A stretch of 64,000 nucleotides of DNA from Shouchella clausii (GCF_001598215.1 NZ_BCXJ01000001.1:186001-250000); one strand, 5' to 3'; counted from the first letter of the stretch, positions 9,223-17,685 are shown. Numbers and translations: made by a program. The notes: a model not told the origin generated them from the sequence alone.

Positions 9223-9966
9223 GTGTCCATCGAATCAGAACACGATCTCATCGCTCTACAGAAGATTGGCCGTATTGTGGCAATGGCCCGTGAAGAGATG
9301 CTGTCCTCTGTCCAGGCAGGCATCACAACGGCAGAGCTCGACCGCATCGGCAAAAGGGTGCTGGACGAGCATGGAGCTAGCTCCGCGCCTTATATTACCT
9401 ACGGTTTTCCGGGAACAACTTGTATCTCTGTGAATGAGGTAGCTGCCCATGGCATTCCAGGCCCTCGGGTGCTGAAGGAAGGGGACGTCGTTAATATTGA
9501 TGTGTCGGCAGAGCTTGGCGGGTATTATGCTGACACCGGGGCAACGACGGTGGTAGGACCGCGTTCGCCCCACAAGGAAAAGCTATGTCAGAGCTCGCTC
9601 CGTGCGCTGCACCAAGGGCTTAAGAAGGCTAAGGCGGGTGCGAAGATCAGCGGCATCGGACGGGCGATTCACAACGAAGCCCGCAAAGATGGCTTCACTG
9701 TAATCCGCAATTTGGCCGGGCACGGCATTGGCCGCAAGTTGCATGAGATGCCAGACAGCATTTTGAATTACTATGATCCACGAGACAGTAGGTTACTCAC
9801 AAACGGACTGGTGCTTGCAGTGGAAACCTTTGTATCGGACGGAGCGGAATTTGTAGATGAGGGTGCTGATGGTTGGGGGCTGTTGCTGCCGGACCATCAT
9901 TATGCCGCGCAGTTTGAGCACACGATCGTTATTACCAAAGATAAACCGCTCATTTTAACAGCGTAA
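9223..9966 (+). CDS. Methionine aminopeptidase, YflG-type second copy
   Basis: Type I methionine aminopeptidase, 247 residues, removing N-terminal Met from new proteins. It resembles B. subtilis YflG rather than the essential Map encoded with ribosomal proteins. Metal ligands are in DVSAELGGYYADTG (two Asp), GHGIGRKLHE (His), the Glu of AVETF and the Glu of QFEHTIVIT. The start is GTG at 9223 with TGGAGG six to ten bases upstream. A TATACT -10-like element is at about 9174. The codon choice looks richer in G and C at third positions than in neighbouring genes, which could point to recent acquisition. It stands alone. Confidence 0.88.
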   Translation: MSIESEHDLIALQKIGRIVAMAREEMLSSVQAGITTAELDRIGKRVLDEHGASSAPYITYGFPGTTCISVNEVAAHGIPGPRVLKEGDVVNIDVSAELGGYYADTGATTVVGPRSPHKEKLCQSSLRALHQGLKKAKAGAKISGIGRAIHNEARKDGFTVIRNLAGHGIGRKLHEMPDSILNYYDPRDSRLLTNGLVLAVETFVSDGAEFVDEGADGWGLLLPDHHYAAQFEHTIVITKDKPLILTA

Positions 9967-9993
9967 CGTTATGATGGAGCTTAATCATTCGAG

Positions 9994-10031
9994 AAAACGG
10001 TTGTCCTTGAAATAAAGGGCAGCTGTTTTTT
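9994..10031 (+). terminator. Probable terminator after the methionine aminopeptidase gene
   Basis: An imperfect 14-bp stem with G-U pairs (AAACGGTTGTCCTT with AAGGGCAGCTGTTT) ends in a run of six T residues. Confidence 0.6.
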
Positions 10032-10091
10032 ATCGAAAAGGCAAATAAACCCCTGGTTCCTCCTGCAAAATGCAATCGCTCCTTCATCTAA

Positions 10092-10134
10092 AAAGCTTGC
10101 CGGCATTCTCATGAGGGAGTCGCCAGCAAGCTTT
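10092..10134 (-). terminator. Terminator of the yuaF-floT operon
   Basis: A 9-bp stem (AAAGCTTGC with GCAAGCTTT) plus a few inner pairs (GGC with GCC) is followed on the minus strand by TTTTTAG. Confidence 0.65.
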
Positions 10135-10192
10135 CGTTGTCGCTTTTATTGTGCTTAAATGCCTGAAACATTCAAACCAATGGAATGAGCGT

Positions 10193-11650
10193 TTATTTTT
10201 TCGATAAGTTTTCGACTAGCTCTTTTACGTCAATTCCGCTAGATGCTTTTAGTGATTCTTGGAGGCCGGCCATTAAATCAGTCGCGTAGCCAGTCACTTT
10301 GTTAGCGCCGCTCCCTTGGCCGCCTGCGCCGGTGTCGACAACGGTAATCTTATCGATGTTGGCGAGCGGTGCTGCTACTTCGCGGGCGTAATCAGGGAGC
10401 ATTTCGATTAACATGCTAAGTTTAGCGGCCTCTCCGTATTTATCAAACGCTTCGGCGATTTTTTCTTTTGCTTCCGCTTCCGCAAGCCCTTTGAGACGAA
10501 TGACTTCTGCTTCAGCTTCCCCACGTGCTCGTTCGGCTTCCGCTTCGGCAAGGCCGTCTACGCGGATTCGCTCCGCTTCCGCTTTTGCCATTGCTTCGAC
10601 ACGGTATTTGTCGGCATCCGCTTCTGCAAAATGCTTGCTTTTTTCTGCGGCAGCCGCTTGCTCGACGGAATAACGGTCGGCATCTGCTTTTTTCTTGACT
10701 TCTGCGTCATACTGCCGTTCGCGGCGGGCAATTTCTTTTTCTTCAAGCTCGATTTGCTTTTGCCGTTCAATGATTTGAATTTGCATTTGCTGTTCCGTTA
10801 CTTCTTGTTTTGAACGGGCTTCTTGCAAGTGGTAGGCTTGGTCCGCTTGCGCTTTGGCTTGTTCTTGCTCGCTGCGGTACGCAGCTACTTTCAATTGGTT
10901 GTTCTTTTCCGCTTCGGCGATTTCAGTGGCACGTTCAATCTCGGAACGCTGCGCTTCCATATTGGCATTTGCTTGGCGGATGCGTGTTTCTTTATCCGCT
11001 TCAGCAGTGGCAATATCTGCATCACGCTTCACTTGGGCAATGCGCGGTTTCCCAAGTGATTCTAAGTAGCCGTTCGTATCGCGTAAATCTTTAATCGTGA
11101 ATGATACAATCACAAGTCCCATTTTCGCCAGGTCTTGAGAAGCAACCTTTTGCACTTCTTGTGAAAACCGTTCGCGGTTTTTATAAATTTCTTCGACAGT
11201 CATCGAACCTAGAATCGAGCGAAGGTGCCCTTCAAGCACTTCTTTTGCTTCCTGTTCCCGGTCTTCCCGGGTTTTGCCGAGGAACTGTTCTGCTGCTGTC
11301 GCAATTTCGCCAATTGAGCCGCCAATTTTAATGATTGCTGTACCGTCGGCAATGACAGGCACGCCTTGTTCGGTATAAACTTCAGGTGTTTGTACGTCGA
11401 GTTTGCTCGACAAAAGTGAAAGTGGTTTAGCTTGCTGGAACACAGGCATGACAAAGGTTCCGCCGCCTCTGACAATTTTAATACGGTTCCCAGACTCATC
11501 CATGTTGACATTTTTGCCACCAAGGTAGCTACCTGTGACAATTAATGCTTCATCAGGGCCTGCTGTTCTGTAGCGAGTTACGAACACGCCGACAAGCACA
11601 GCAAGAATAACAAGCACAATTCCGATAATAATCATGATTTCTACTGCCAT
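10193..11650 (-). CDS. floT: Flotillin FloT
   Basis: Membrane scaffold protein of 485 residues that organises functional membrane microdomains. An N-terminal hydrophobic hairpin segment (residues about 4-25) is followed by an SPFH/PHB domain (about 60-210). A long Ala-Glu-Arg-rich coiled coil follows (about 215-400), containing repeated EAEA-R and AEA-K patterns, and then a C-terminal region with a GAGGQGSGAN linker. The ATG at 11650 is used because GGAGGT precedes it; the frame extends to 11671 without a better start. The yuaF-like gene lies 13 bases upstream, as in the B. subtilis yuaFGI operon; a yuaI homologue is not next to it here. Confidence 0.93.
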   Translation of the reverse strand: MAVEIMIIIGIVLVILAVLVGVFVTRYRTAGPDEALIVTGSYLGGKNVNMDESGNRIKIVRGGGTFVMPVFQQAKPLSLLSSKLDVQTPEVYTEQGVPVIADGTAIIKIGGSIGEIATAAEQFLGKTREDREQEAKEVLEGHLRSILGSMTVEEIYKNRERFSQEVQKVASQDLAKMGLVIVSFTIKDLRDTNGYLESLGKPRIAQVKRDADIATAEADKETRIRQANANMEAQRSEIERATEIAEAEKNNQLKVAAYRSEQEQAKAQADQAYHLQEARSKQEVTEQQMQIQIIERQKQIELEEKEIARRERQYDAEVKKKADADRYSVEQAAAAEKSKHFAEADADKYRVEAMAKAEAERIRVDGLAEAEAERARGEAEAEVIRLKGLAEAEAKEKIAEAFDKYGEAAKLSMLIEMLPDYAREVAAPLANIDKITVVDTGAGGQGSGANKVTGYATDLMAGLQESLKASSGIDVKELVENLSKK

Positions 11651-11663
11651 TATATACCTCCAA

Positions 11664-12182
11664 TTAATCAAGTAGTGGATCTGTCAATTCTGAGACGTAA
11701 GCGATATTGTTTTCAATTTTCATAATGACCGCTGTCGCCCCAGCGGAAATCGGTTTCCCGTCCATGCTTGCGGCCGTTTTGGCAATGGTGCCGCTGTCGA
11801 GGCGAACGACAATTTCGCCAAAACCTTCGGTAGGGATAGAGAGAATGATTTCGCCGTTCTTTCCTTCTAGATCTTCCTCGCTGTATGCTGTCGACTCCTC
11901 CGTATGCTGTAGCGGGGTTAAAATAAATAAGTTAAATAAAATGGCAAGCGTAAAAGCGACGACTAGACTAATGCCTGCGCTAACGACACTGGATAAGGGT
12001 GAAAACTTTTCCAGTAAGTATGCACTTGCACTAAAAAAACTAATGGCCGATAGCACAAATGCTGGTGAAAGCCAACTGTCAAAAATGGCAATGCTATCAA
12101 AAATATCTGAAAGCAGGACATAAATGAGCGTTACACCTCCGCTTACAAGCAAAACCGTCAGATACAGCGTATCTAGCTCCAT
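11664..12182 (-). CDS. yuaF: NfeD-like membrane protein YuaF
   Basis: A 172-residue membrane protein with three transmembrane segments (about residues 5-25, 38-57 and 66-92). A C-terminal soluble OB-fold of the NfeD type follows (about 105-170: GKNGEIILSIPTEGFGEIVVRL and ATAVIMKIENNIAYVSEL). NfeD proteins pair with flotillin/SPFH proteins, and this gene is the first of a two-gene operon with floT. The start ATG has AAGGAGGG nine bases upstream. A SigW-type promoter lies about 40 bases upstream, which indicates induction by cell-envelope stress. Confidence 0.88.
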   Translation of the reverse strand: MELDTLYLTVLLVSGGVTLIYVLLSDIFDSIAIFDSWLSPAFVLSAISFFSASAYLLEKFSPLSSVVSAGISLVVAFTLAILFNLFILTPLQHTEESTAYSEEDLEGKNGEIILSIPTEGFGEIVVRLDSGTIAKTAASMDGKPISAGATAVIMKIENNIAYVSELTDPLLD

Positions 12183-12219
12183 GAACAGCCCTCCTTTCTA
12201 TACTTTATTTATTTTTATA

Positions 12220-12245
12220 TACGAAGAGCTTTGGCAAAGGTTTCA
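12220..12245 (-). promoter_or_regulatory. SigW-type (ECF sigma) promoter of yuaF-floT
   Basis: On the minus strand TGAAAC (12245-12240) and CGTA (12223-12220) are separated by exactly 16 bases, the SigW consensus. It lies about 38 bases before the yuaF start. The B. subtilis operon is known to be SigW-controlled. Confidence 0.85.
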
Positions 12246-12331
12246 ATTTTAAATCGCATAGTTCCTATGCCTTGTTCATATACTGGAATGTATGTTTTCG
12301 ATTTATTGCCAAGCGGGCAGGTGAAGGCACG

Positions 12332-12700
12332 ATGCCAGAAATGGATGAACACGCAAGGGAAGAGGAAGCTAGGCGTTCAGAAGAGGTGCTTCGATTTGCT
12401 GAAGATCTGATTTACTACGCGGCAATTATCGGCGGAATTGCGACGGCGATGGACCTTGTTGGCTTAACAATAGCTCGAGAGGAAGCGCGAAAAGCAGAGG
12501 CTGCCGCGGAGGAGGAAGCCGATACAGCGTTTCCGCAACAGCCGCCAGTCGGTTTTACTGAGCCGGGGAATAATGGGAGAGACGGGCAAAGCACAGGAAA
12601 CCCTTCTAGTATGCAAAGAAAAGTGGAAAACATGGAGCGCGAAATGAAACAATTACAATGGCAAATGAAGCGGATCGAAAGTATGCTTCATCGTCGCTAA
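12332..12700 (+). CDS. Hypothetical acidic protein with C-terminal coiled coil
   Basis: I do not recognise this gene. The 122-residue product is highly charged. Residues 1-22 form an acidic/basic helix (MPEMDEHAREEEARRSEE), residues about 25-50 are hydrophobic enough for one weak membrane helix (DLIYYAAIIGGIATAMDLVGLTIA), the middle is a Pro/Gly/Asn-rich linker, and the last 30 residues are a heptad-like coiled coil (VENMEREMKQLQWQMKRIESML). The start at 12332 follows AGGTGAAGG. It is divergent from yuaF and shares a strong bidirectional terminator with yhfW. It is likely a real gene, since frame, ribosome-binding site and terminator agree. Confidence 0.6.
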   Translation: MPEMDEHAREEEARRSEEVLRFAEDLIYYAAIIGGIATAMDLVGLTIAREEARKAEAAAEEEADTAFPQQPPVGFTEPGNNGRDGQSTGNPSSMQRKVENMEREMKQLQWQMKRIESMLHRR

Positions 12701-12714
12701 AAGAATGATGAACG

Positions 12715-12757
12715 AAAAAAGCCATTTAAGGGATGCATCCCTTAAATGGCTTTTTTT
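12715..12757. terminator. Bidirectional terminator between the coiled-coil gene and yhfW
   Basis: A near-perfect palindrome of about 19-bp arms (AAAAAGCCATTTAAGGGAT and its complement) has A-runs on one side and T-runs on the other, so it can stop both convergent transcripts. Confidence 0.9.
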
Positions 12758-14270
12758 ATTTTTTTCCAAGCGGTTTTTTGGCAGGCCCTTCAATGACATC
12801 GCCTGTATAAGAAAAACGAGAACCATGACATGGACAATCCCATGTATTATCTGCGTGATTCCAATTTACTTCGCAGCCCATGTGGGTACAGGTTGTATCG
12901 ACGAGATGGAGTGTGCCGTCTTTATCGCGATAGGCGCCTACTCGTTCGCCGTCTTTGTCAATAACGGCGCCTTCCCCAGCTTCAAGTTCCTCCACATGTT
13001 CGATATCTTGGTGGAGTTTTCCGCGAAGCAAATGTTTGGCCACGTCTGCGTTTTCTTTTAAAAAGTAACGGATGCTTGGATCGGCGTGGAACCGAGACGG
13101 TTTGAATAATTGGCTGTATAAGCTGTTGCCATCCACAATTAAATCGCACAAAACATGGGCGGCCACAGCCGAATTGGTCATGCCCCATTTCCTGAACCCA
13201 GTGGCAACGAGTACGTCCGGTTGGAGGGCAGACAATTGGCCAATATAAGGGAGCTTGTCAAGTGTAATCAAGTCTTGTGTCGCCCATTGATCTTCTTGGG
13301 TAAATCCTTCTAATGTCTCGGTGGCGAATTGTTTGACTGCATCGTAATGTTTGAGCGCATTCATTCCTTGTCCTGCTTTATGCCCTTCTCCGCCAACTAA
13401 AATCATTTCTTCGCCGTTTATCGTGGCGCTGCGCAGAGAACGGCTTGTTTGGTCTACACTTAAATACATGCCGCCTGGCCAAGGTTTTGCGTATGTCCCA
13501 GCAATGACATAAGATCGGTCTGCCCGCAAGCGTGTCATGTACAGACCGCCGCCATCTGCAAAGGGAAAGTGTGTCGCCGCGACCACTTTTTTAGCTGTTA
13601 CTTTCGCGCCGCCCCTTGTTTGGATGGCCGGGCGTTTATCTTCGCCTTGAACGACTTTTTCGCAAACGGTGTTTTCGTAAATCAGGCCGCCTTTTTCGCT
13701 TATTTTTTGGCATAGGTAAGCCAAATATTGGAGTGGATGAAATCGTGCTTGGCCTCTTAATCTCAGAGCCGCGCGGATGTCCAAATGAATAGGCAGCGAC
13801 GTGAGCCATTCTCCTGGAATGCCGAGCTGTTTGTAGGCTTCTAGTTCCCGTTTGAGTTTATGCTCACCATGGTGAGTCGTTGCATAAAGATAGTGGTCTT
13901 CGTCGTGAAAATCACACTCGATGTTATGGTCATTGACGAAATTGCGAATCCAACTAATCGCTTCGTCTTGCGCTTTGTAATAAAGCTTCGTTTGTTCTTT
14001 GCCGATGTGGCTCAAAAATTCGTGGTAGATCACATCATGTTGGGCTGTGATCTTTGCGGTTGTATGCCCAGTCGTGCCACCGCCAATTTTAGTTGCATCA
14101 AGTACGGCGACCTTTTTGCCTGCTTCTGTTAGTAAATAAGCGGTCGTAATGCCAGTCAAACCGCCACCAGCAATGGCGACATCTACTTCAATGTCCTCTT
14201 GTAAAGCGGGGAAGTTAGGGAAATCTACTTTTTGCCAAACAGACCCTAGATTTAATTGTTGTTCACTCAT
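12756..14270 (-). CDS. yhfW: FAD-dependent oxidoreductase with Rieske domain (YhfW-like)
   Basis: A 504-residue soluble fusion. The N-terminal DAO-type FAD domain has VDVAIAGGGLTGITTAYLL (about residues 29-47). The C-terminal Rieske 2Fe-2S domain (about 415-504) shows the ligand motifs CTHMGC and CPCHGSRF. This domain order matches B. subtilis YhfW; the substrate is unknown. The ATG at 14270 is preferred because GGAGGA lies eight bases upstream. The stop codon lies within the shared terminator. The gene stands alone and is divergent from bdbC. Confidence 0.85.
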   Translation of the reverse strand: MSEQQLNLGSVWQKVDFPNFPALQEDIEVDVAIAGGGLTGITTAYLLTEAGKKVAVLDATKIGGGTTGHTTAKITAQHDVIYHEFLSHIGKEQTKLYYKAQDEAISWIRNFVNDHNIECDFHDEDHYLYATTHHGEHKLKRELEAYKQLGIPGEWLTSLPIHLDIRAALRLRGQARFHPLQYLAYLCQKISEKGGLIYENTVCEKVVQGEDKRPAIQTRGGAKVTAKKVVAATHFPFADGGGLYMTRLRADRSYVIAGTYAKPWPGGMYLSVDQTSRSLRSATINGEEMILVGGEGHKAGQGMNALKHYDAVKQFATETLEGFTQEDQWATQDLITLDKLPYIGQLSALQPDVLVATGFRKWGMTNSAVAAHVLCDLIVDGNSLYSQLFKPSRFHADPSIRYFLKENADVAKHLLRGKLHQDIEHVEELEAGEGAVIDKDGERVGAYRDKDGTLHLVDTTCTHMGCEVNWNHADNTWDCPCHGSRFSYTGDVIEGPAKKPLGKK

Positions 14271-14439
14271 CTTTTCGTCCTCCATTTTCTTGTCTGTTAT
14301 CACTATGGTCATGTTTCCCAGATTTTATGAGCAAAAAGGGCTATTTTTAGTTTTGCGAAATTCGCCATTTGCAACCTGTGCTTGTCTGAGCTACTCTTTA
14401 AGAAAAGAAATAGAAAGTGAGTTTGAGAAAGGAGACGCT

Positions 14440-14853
14440 GTGAAAAAACAAGTTGAGAACGGGCTTTTATTTGCATGGGTGACAGCTTTAGTCGCAACGC
14501 TTGGCTCATTGTATTTCTCAGAAATTCGCCAGTTTGAACCTTGTACTCTTTGCTGGTATCAACGAATTTTGATGTATCCTCTAGTTGTCCTTTTGGCGAT
14601 TGGCATCATTCGCAAAGATTCAAGTGCCGCGATTTATTCTGCTGTTCTTGCTGGCATTGGCTTCTGCATATCGGCTTACCATTATTCGATTCAAAAACTT
14701 CCAGTGCAGGAAGGCAATGTTTTAGGGTGCGGGGCTGTCCCATGTACAGGAGAATATATTAATTGGCTTGGCTTTATAACGATTCCTTTTCTTGCTGGAA
14801 CTGCATTCTTAATGATTTTTTTAACAAGTATGTATATCATTCGAAACCGCTAG
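14440..14853 (+). CDS. bdbC: Disulfide bond formation protein BdbC (DsbB family)
   Basis: A membrane oxidoreductase of 137 residues with four transmembrane helices that reoxidises an extracytoplasmic thiol oxidase using quinone. Redox-active pairs are visible: CTLC in the first outer loop (FEPCTLCWYQR) and a C-x5-C-type pair in the second (LGCGAVPCTGEY). The start is GTG at 14440 with AAAGGAGACGC upstream; the longer open frame from 14149 runs antisense to yhfW and is not used. A thioredoxin-like gene follows after 15 bases, so the two act together. Confidence 0.9.
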   Translation: MKKQVENGLLFAWVTALVATLGSLYFSEIRQFEPCTLCWYQRILMYPLVVLLAIGIIRKDSSAAIYSAVLAGIGFCISAYHYSIQKLPVQEGNVLGCGAVPCTGEYINWLGFITIPFLAGTAFLMIFLTSMYIIRNR

Positions 14854-14868
14854 GAGTGAGAAAGACGT

Positions 14869-15336
14869 ATGAAGAAGTTACTGATTATTGGCGCAGGCGT
14901 ATTAGCGCTGTTTATTGTACTCATCATTATTCAAACCGTGAATAACAACAACCGTTTAGCAAATAATGACCTTTATGATAAAGATGACTTAAACGCGGCA
15001 ACAATTGACCAGCTGAACGATGAAAATTACCAAAACATTATTATGCCTGATGCATTGGCAGAAAAACTTGAAGCGGGAGAAGATGCAGTTGTTTACTTTT
15101 TCTCTCCTACTTGCCAGTATTGCAAGAAAGCGACGCCAAAATTAATGGATGTTGCCGGAGAGGAAGACATCCACATTGACCAATTCAATGTGCTTGAGTA
15201 TGATGATTCCGCTTATGGCATTGAATATACGCCAACGCTTATTTATTTTGAAGACGGCAAGGAAGTCGACCGGATTGTCGGCGACCATACGGAAGATGAG
15301 TTTCGTGATTTTCTCGAAACGACAAAAGCAGAGTAG
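14869..15336 (+). CDS. Membrane-anchored thioredoxin-like protein
   Basis: A 155-residue protein with an N-terminal signal anchor (residues about 3-22, LLIIGAGVLALFIVLIIIQ) and an extracytoplasmic thioredoxin fold. The active site is CQYC in FFSPTCQYCKKATP, and the cis-Pro loop is YTPTLIYF. It follows bdbC with AGGAGTGAGAAAGACGT upstream, so it is probably the BdbC partner (functionally BdbA/BdbD-like), although the size and CxxC are closer to thioredoxin than to the DsbA-type BdbD. A hairpin terminator follows. Confidence 0.85.
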   Translation: MKKLLIIGAGVLALFIVLIIIQTVNNNNRLANNDLYDKDDLNAATIDQLNDENYQNIIMPDALAEKLEAGEDAVVYFFSPTCQYCKKATPKLMDVAGEEDIHIDQFNVLEYDDSAYGIEYTPTLIYFEDGKEVDRIVGDHTEDEFRDFLETTKAE

Positions 15337-15358
15337 CATGTAATAAAATTGATTATTT

Positions 15359-15396
15359 GGGTGGCGATGGATGTTTTTTCAAGCCACCCTTGTTGT
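15359..15396 (+). terminator. Probable terminator of the bdbC-thioredoxin operon
   Basis: A 7-bp stem (GGGTGGC with GCCACCC) is followed by TTGTTGTTG; it is moderate in strength. Confidence 0.55.
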
Positions 15397-15414
15397 TGTC
15401 CACACTAGCTGCTC

Positions 15415-15443
15415 TTGCATCCATATTTTGTTTATGGTATGAT
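15415..15443 (+). promoter_or_regulatory. SigA-type promoter of cshA
   Basis: TTGCAT (15415-15420) and TATGAT (15438-15443) are separated by 17 bases. The transcript would start near 15450, giving a leader of about 180 bases before the TTG start of the helicase. Confidence 0.7.
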
Positions 15444-15525
15444 ATTTCTTTGAGAACAACGGAGCGCCTTTTGTGCGGGTATGCGCTTAGCGATAGTGCG
15501 TCTATGTAAGAAAGCAATTGATCAT

Positions 15526-15592
15526 AAGGCTGTCTCGATGTTGAAAGCGAGCCTAGCGACTGGCTTTTTGCATCCAGGCAGCCTTTTCTAAG
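15526..15592 (+). promoter_or_regulatory. Terminator-like hairpin inside the cshA leader
   Basis: An imperfect 15-bp stem (AAGGCTGTCTCGATG with CATCCAGGCAGCCTT) followed by TTTC lies between the predicted promoter and the helicase start. It could be an attenuator or an RNA structure remodelled by the helicase or by cold. The leader has no ORF of note. Confidence 0.5.
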
Positions 15593-15633
15593 TACGAAAG
15601 GCGTTCAATCTATATATAGGGAGTTTTTATCAC

Positions 15634-17115
15634 TTGGCAAATTTTGAACAATTTGGCTTGGATGCTTCTGTTGTCCAAGCAGTAACGAATATCGGCTTTA
15701 CGGAAGCCACGCCAATCCAACAAGAGACGATTGAGCTCGTACTTGCAGGCAAAGATGTGATTGGCCAAGCCCAGACAGGCACTGGCAAAACAGGGGCGTT
15801 TGGCATTCCATTAGTCAATCGCATTGACCCAAGCAACCCTCTTGTCCAAGGTCTTGTATTGGCGCCAACGAGGGAGCTTGCCAACCAAGTCGAGCAGGCA
15901 TTGCGCCAATTTGGACGCGTCAAAGGTGTACGCACAACCGTCGTATACGGCGGTGAAGACTTTGGCAAACAAATTCGTTCGTTAAAACAGCGCCCACACA
16001 TTATTGTTGCTACACCTGGGCGTTTGCTTGACCATATGCGTCGTAAAACAATCCGCCTTGAATCGATTGAGACGGTCGTATTGGATGAGGCGGACGAAAT
16101 GTTGAACATGGGTTTTATCGAGGACATTGAAACGATTTTGGCAGAGACACCTCAAGAAACACGGCAAACATTGCTTTTTTCAGCAACCATGCCAAAGCGG
16201 ATGGAGTCTCTGGCCAGCAAGTTTATGAAAAGCCCTACGCGGATAGCTGTGAAAGCAAAAGAAGTTACAATGGAAAACATTGCCCAGCAGTTTATTGAAG
16301 TCCATGAACGGGAAAAATTTGATGTTCTCTGCCGCTTAATTGATCTAGAGACGCCTGAACTTTCCATTGTGTTCGGCCGGACAAAACGGCGCGTCGATGA
16401 GCTAGCGGAAGCTCTTATTAAAAGGGGTTACCGGGCTGAAGGGTTGCATGGCGATTTAAACCAAGCGAAACGTAACAGCGTCTTGCGCAAATTTAAAGAG
16501 GGTTTAATCGATGTTCTAGTGGCTACCGACGTTGCAGCACGTGGCCTTGATATTAGCGGCGTTACACACGTCTTTAACTTTGATTTGCCTCAAGACCCAG
16601 AAAGCTACGTCCATCGTATCGGCCGTACTGGACGAGCTGGCCGTTCTGGCATTGCGATTACGCTTGCTACAAAACCAGAACGTGAGCACGTCAAATTGAT
16701 TGAAAGTGTCTCGAAAAGACGGATGACTCAGCGGCCGAAGCCGACTTATGAGGAAGCGCTTGAAGGTCAAAAACAGTCAACTTTAAACGAACTTCGTGAA
16801 TTGGCTGCGAAGGGCGAGCAAGACAGCTACCGAGTAGCAGCCAAAGAACTGCTTCAAGAAACAGATGCAGTCACGGCTTTAGCGGCAGCATTGAAGTTGT
16901 TGACGAAAGAACCTGACCAAACGCCAGTGAAACTCACAAGCGAAGCGCCACTGCGTACGAAAAAGCGCCACGGAAAAGGGGGCCGTGATGGCCGCCGTCC
17001 TAATGATCGTGATCGTCGCCCTTGGGGGCAAAAACGGGGCCGTGACGGACGGCGCAGCGGTCATCAACGGAAGTGGGCTTCATCGAACGGCAAGGCAGGC
17101 AAGCGTTTATCTTAA
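15634..17115 (+). CDS. cshA: DEAD-box RNA helicase CshA
   Basis: ATP-dependent RNA helicase of 493 residues, probably part of the RNA degradosome and of cold adaptation. The Q motif ([10 protein letters not shown]), Walker A (AQTGTGKT, residues 46-53), DEAD (151-154) and SAT motifs are present, as are the second RecA domain motifs ([36 protein letters not shown]). The C-terminal tail is basic and Arg/Gly/Asp-rich, typical of CshA. The start is TTG at 15634, preceded by TAGGGAG at a rather long spacing. A leader hairpin upstream suggests post-transcriptional control. Confidence 0.9.
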   Translation: MANFEQFGLDASVVQAVTNIGFTEATPIQQETIELVLAGKDVIGQAQTGTGKTGAFGIPLVNRIDPSNPLVQGLVLAPTRELANQVEQALRQFGRVKGVRTTVVYGGEDFGKQIRSLKQRPHIIVATPGRLLDHMRRKTIRLESIETVVLDEADEMLNMGFIEDIETILAETPQETRQTLLFSATMPKRMESLASKFMKSPTRIAVKAKEVTMENIAQQFIEVHEREKFDVLCRLIDLETPELSIVFGRTKRRVDELAEALIKRGYRAEGLHGDLNQAKRNSVLRKFKEGLIDVLVATDVAARGLDISGVTHVFNFDLPQDPESYVHRIGRTGRAGRSGIAITLATKPEREHVKLIESVSKRRMTQRPKPTYEEALEGQKQSTLNELRELAAKGEQDSYRVAAKELLQETDAVTALAAALKLLTKEPDQTPVKLTSEAPLRTKKRHGKGGRDGRRPNDRDRRPWGQKRGRDGRRSGHQRKWASSNGKAGKRLS

Positions 17116-17132
17116 GGGCATAAACGTTATGA

Positions 17133-17187
17133 AAAAGGTCAATCACGATGGCATGTTTTGCATGCATTGTTGATTGACCTTTCTTTT
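17133..17187. terminator. Terminator between cshA and the acetyltransferase gene
   Basis: A 12-bp stem (AAAGGTCAATCA with TGATTGACCTTT) is followed by CTTTTTG, and on the other strand by TTTTTC-like bases, so it may act both ways. Confidence 0.8.
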
Positions 17188-17208
17188 TGTTGAGGCAAGT
17201 CCACTCAC

Positions 17209-17685
17209 TTAGCGAAACGAAAGGGCCCGTTCCCACCGTTCTTCGGTAAGTTCTTTGTTTGACAACAGTTGGACTCTTGTTTCTGTTCGTTCAAATCCAT
17301 TTTGCTGATAAAGTTTTCGTGCCGCTGTGAGTTCACTATTTGTCCATAGAATCACGTTCTCAAACCCTGTTTCCTTACAAAAATCAATCGCTGTTTCCAG
17401 CAACTTCTGTCCGTAGCCACACCCTCTTGTGGAAGGGTCAAGGAGAAACAAACCGAGTTGTCCCGTGTCATCGCTCGCCTCTTTTATACTAATTGAGCCT
17501 TTTTGTTTGCCGTTGATCTCTAGAATCCAAATGTTTTCTCGAGGATTGGACCTGTCCATAAACCCTGTTACACTGTCTGCAATAAAATCGCGAAACGATA
17601 AGTCATATTGAAATTCCTTGTTATATAACTCGTAATGTGATTGAATGATGTAATCTTTGTCCGCTGGTCTAAATGTCCGTATCAT
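17209..17685 (-). CDS. GNAT family N-acetyltransferase
   Basis: A 158-residue acetyl-CoA-dependent acetyltransferase. The core is visible as GQLGLFLLDPSTRGCGYGQKLLETAIDF, where R-G-C-G-Y-G is the acetyl-CoA P-loop, followed by NVILWTNSELTAARKLYQQNGF, the usual end of the fold. The ATG at 17685 is used because GAGGG lies eight bases upstream; the frame runs up to 17748. The substrate is unknown. It resembles GNAT domains fused to MarR regulators, but no MarR domain is present here. Confidence 0.8.
   Translation of the reverse strand: MIRTFRPADKDYIIQSHYELYNKEFQYDLSFRDFIADSVTGFMDRSNPRENIWILEINGKQKGSISIKEASDDTGQLGLFLLDPSTRGCGYGQKLLETAIDFCKETGFENVILWTNSELTAARKLYQQNGFERTETRVQLLSNKELTEERWERALSFR

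Noticed and set aside
10413-11331. Several plus-strand open frames (Ser/Ala-rich) over floT
   Set aside because: They are antisense shadows of the Ala/Glu/Arg-rich coiled-coil codons of floT and have no ribosome-binding sites.
14149-14439. N-terminal extension of bdbC into the yhfW region
   Set aside because: It is antisense to the start of yhfW; GTG 14440 with a strong ribosome-binding site gives the normal BdbC length.
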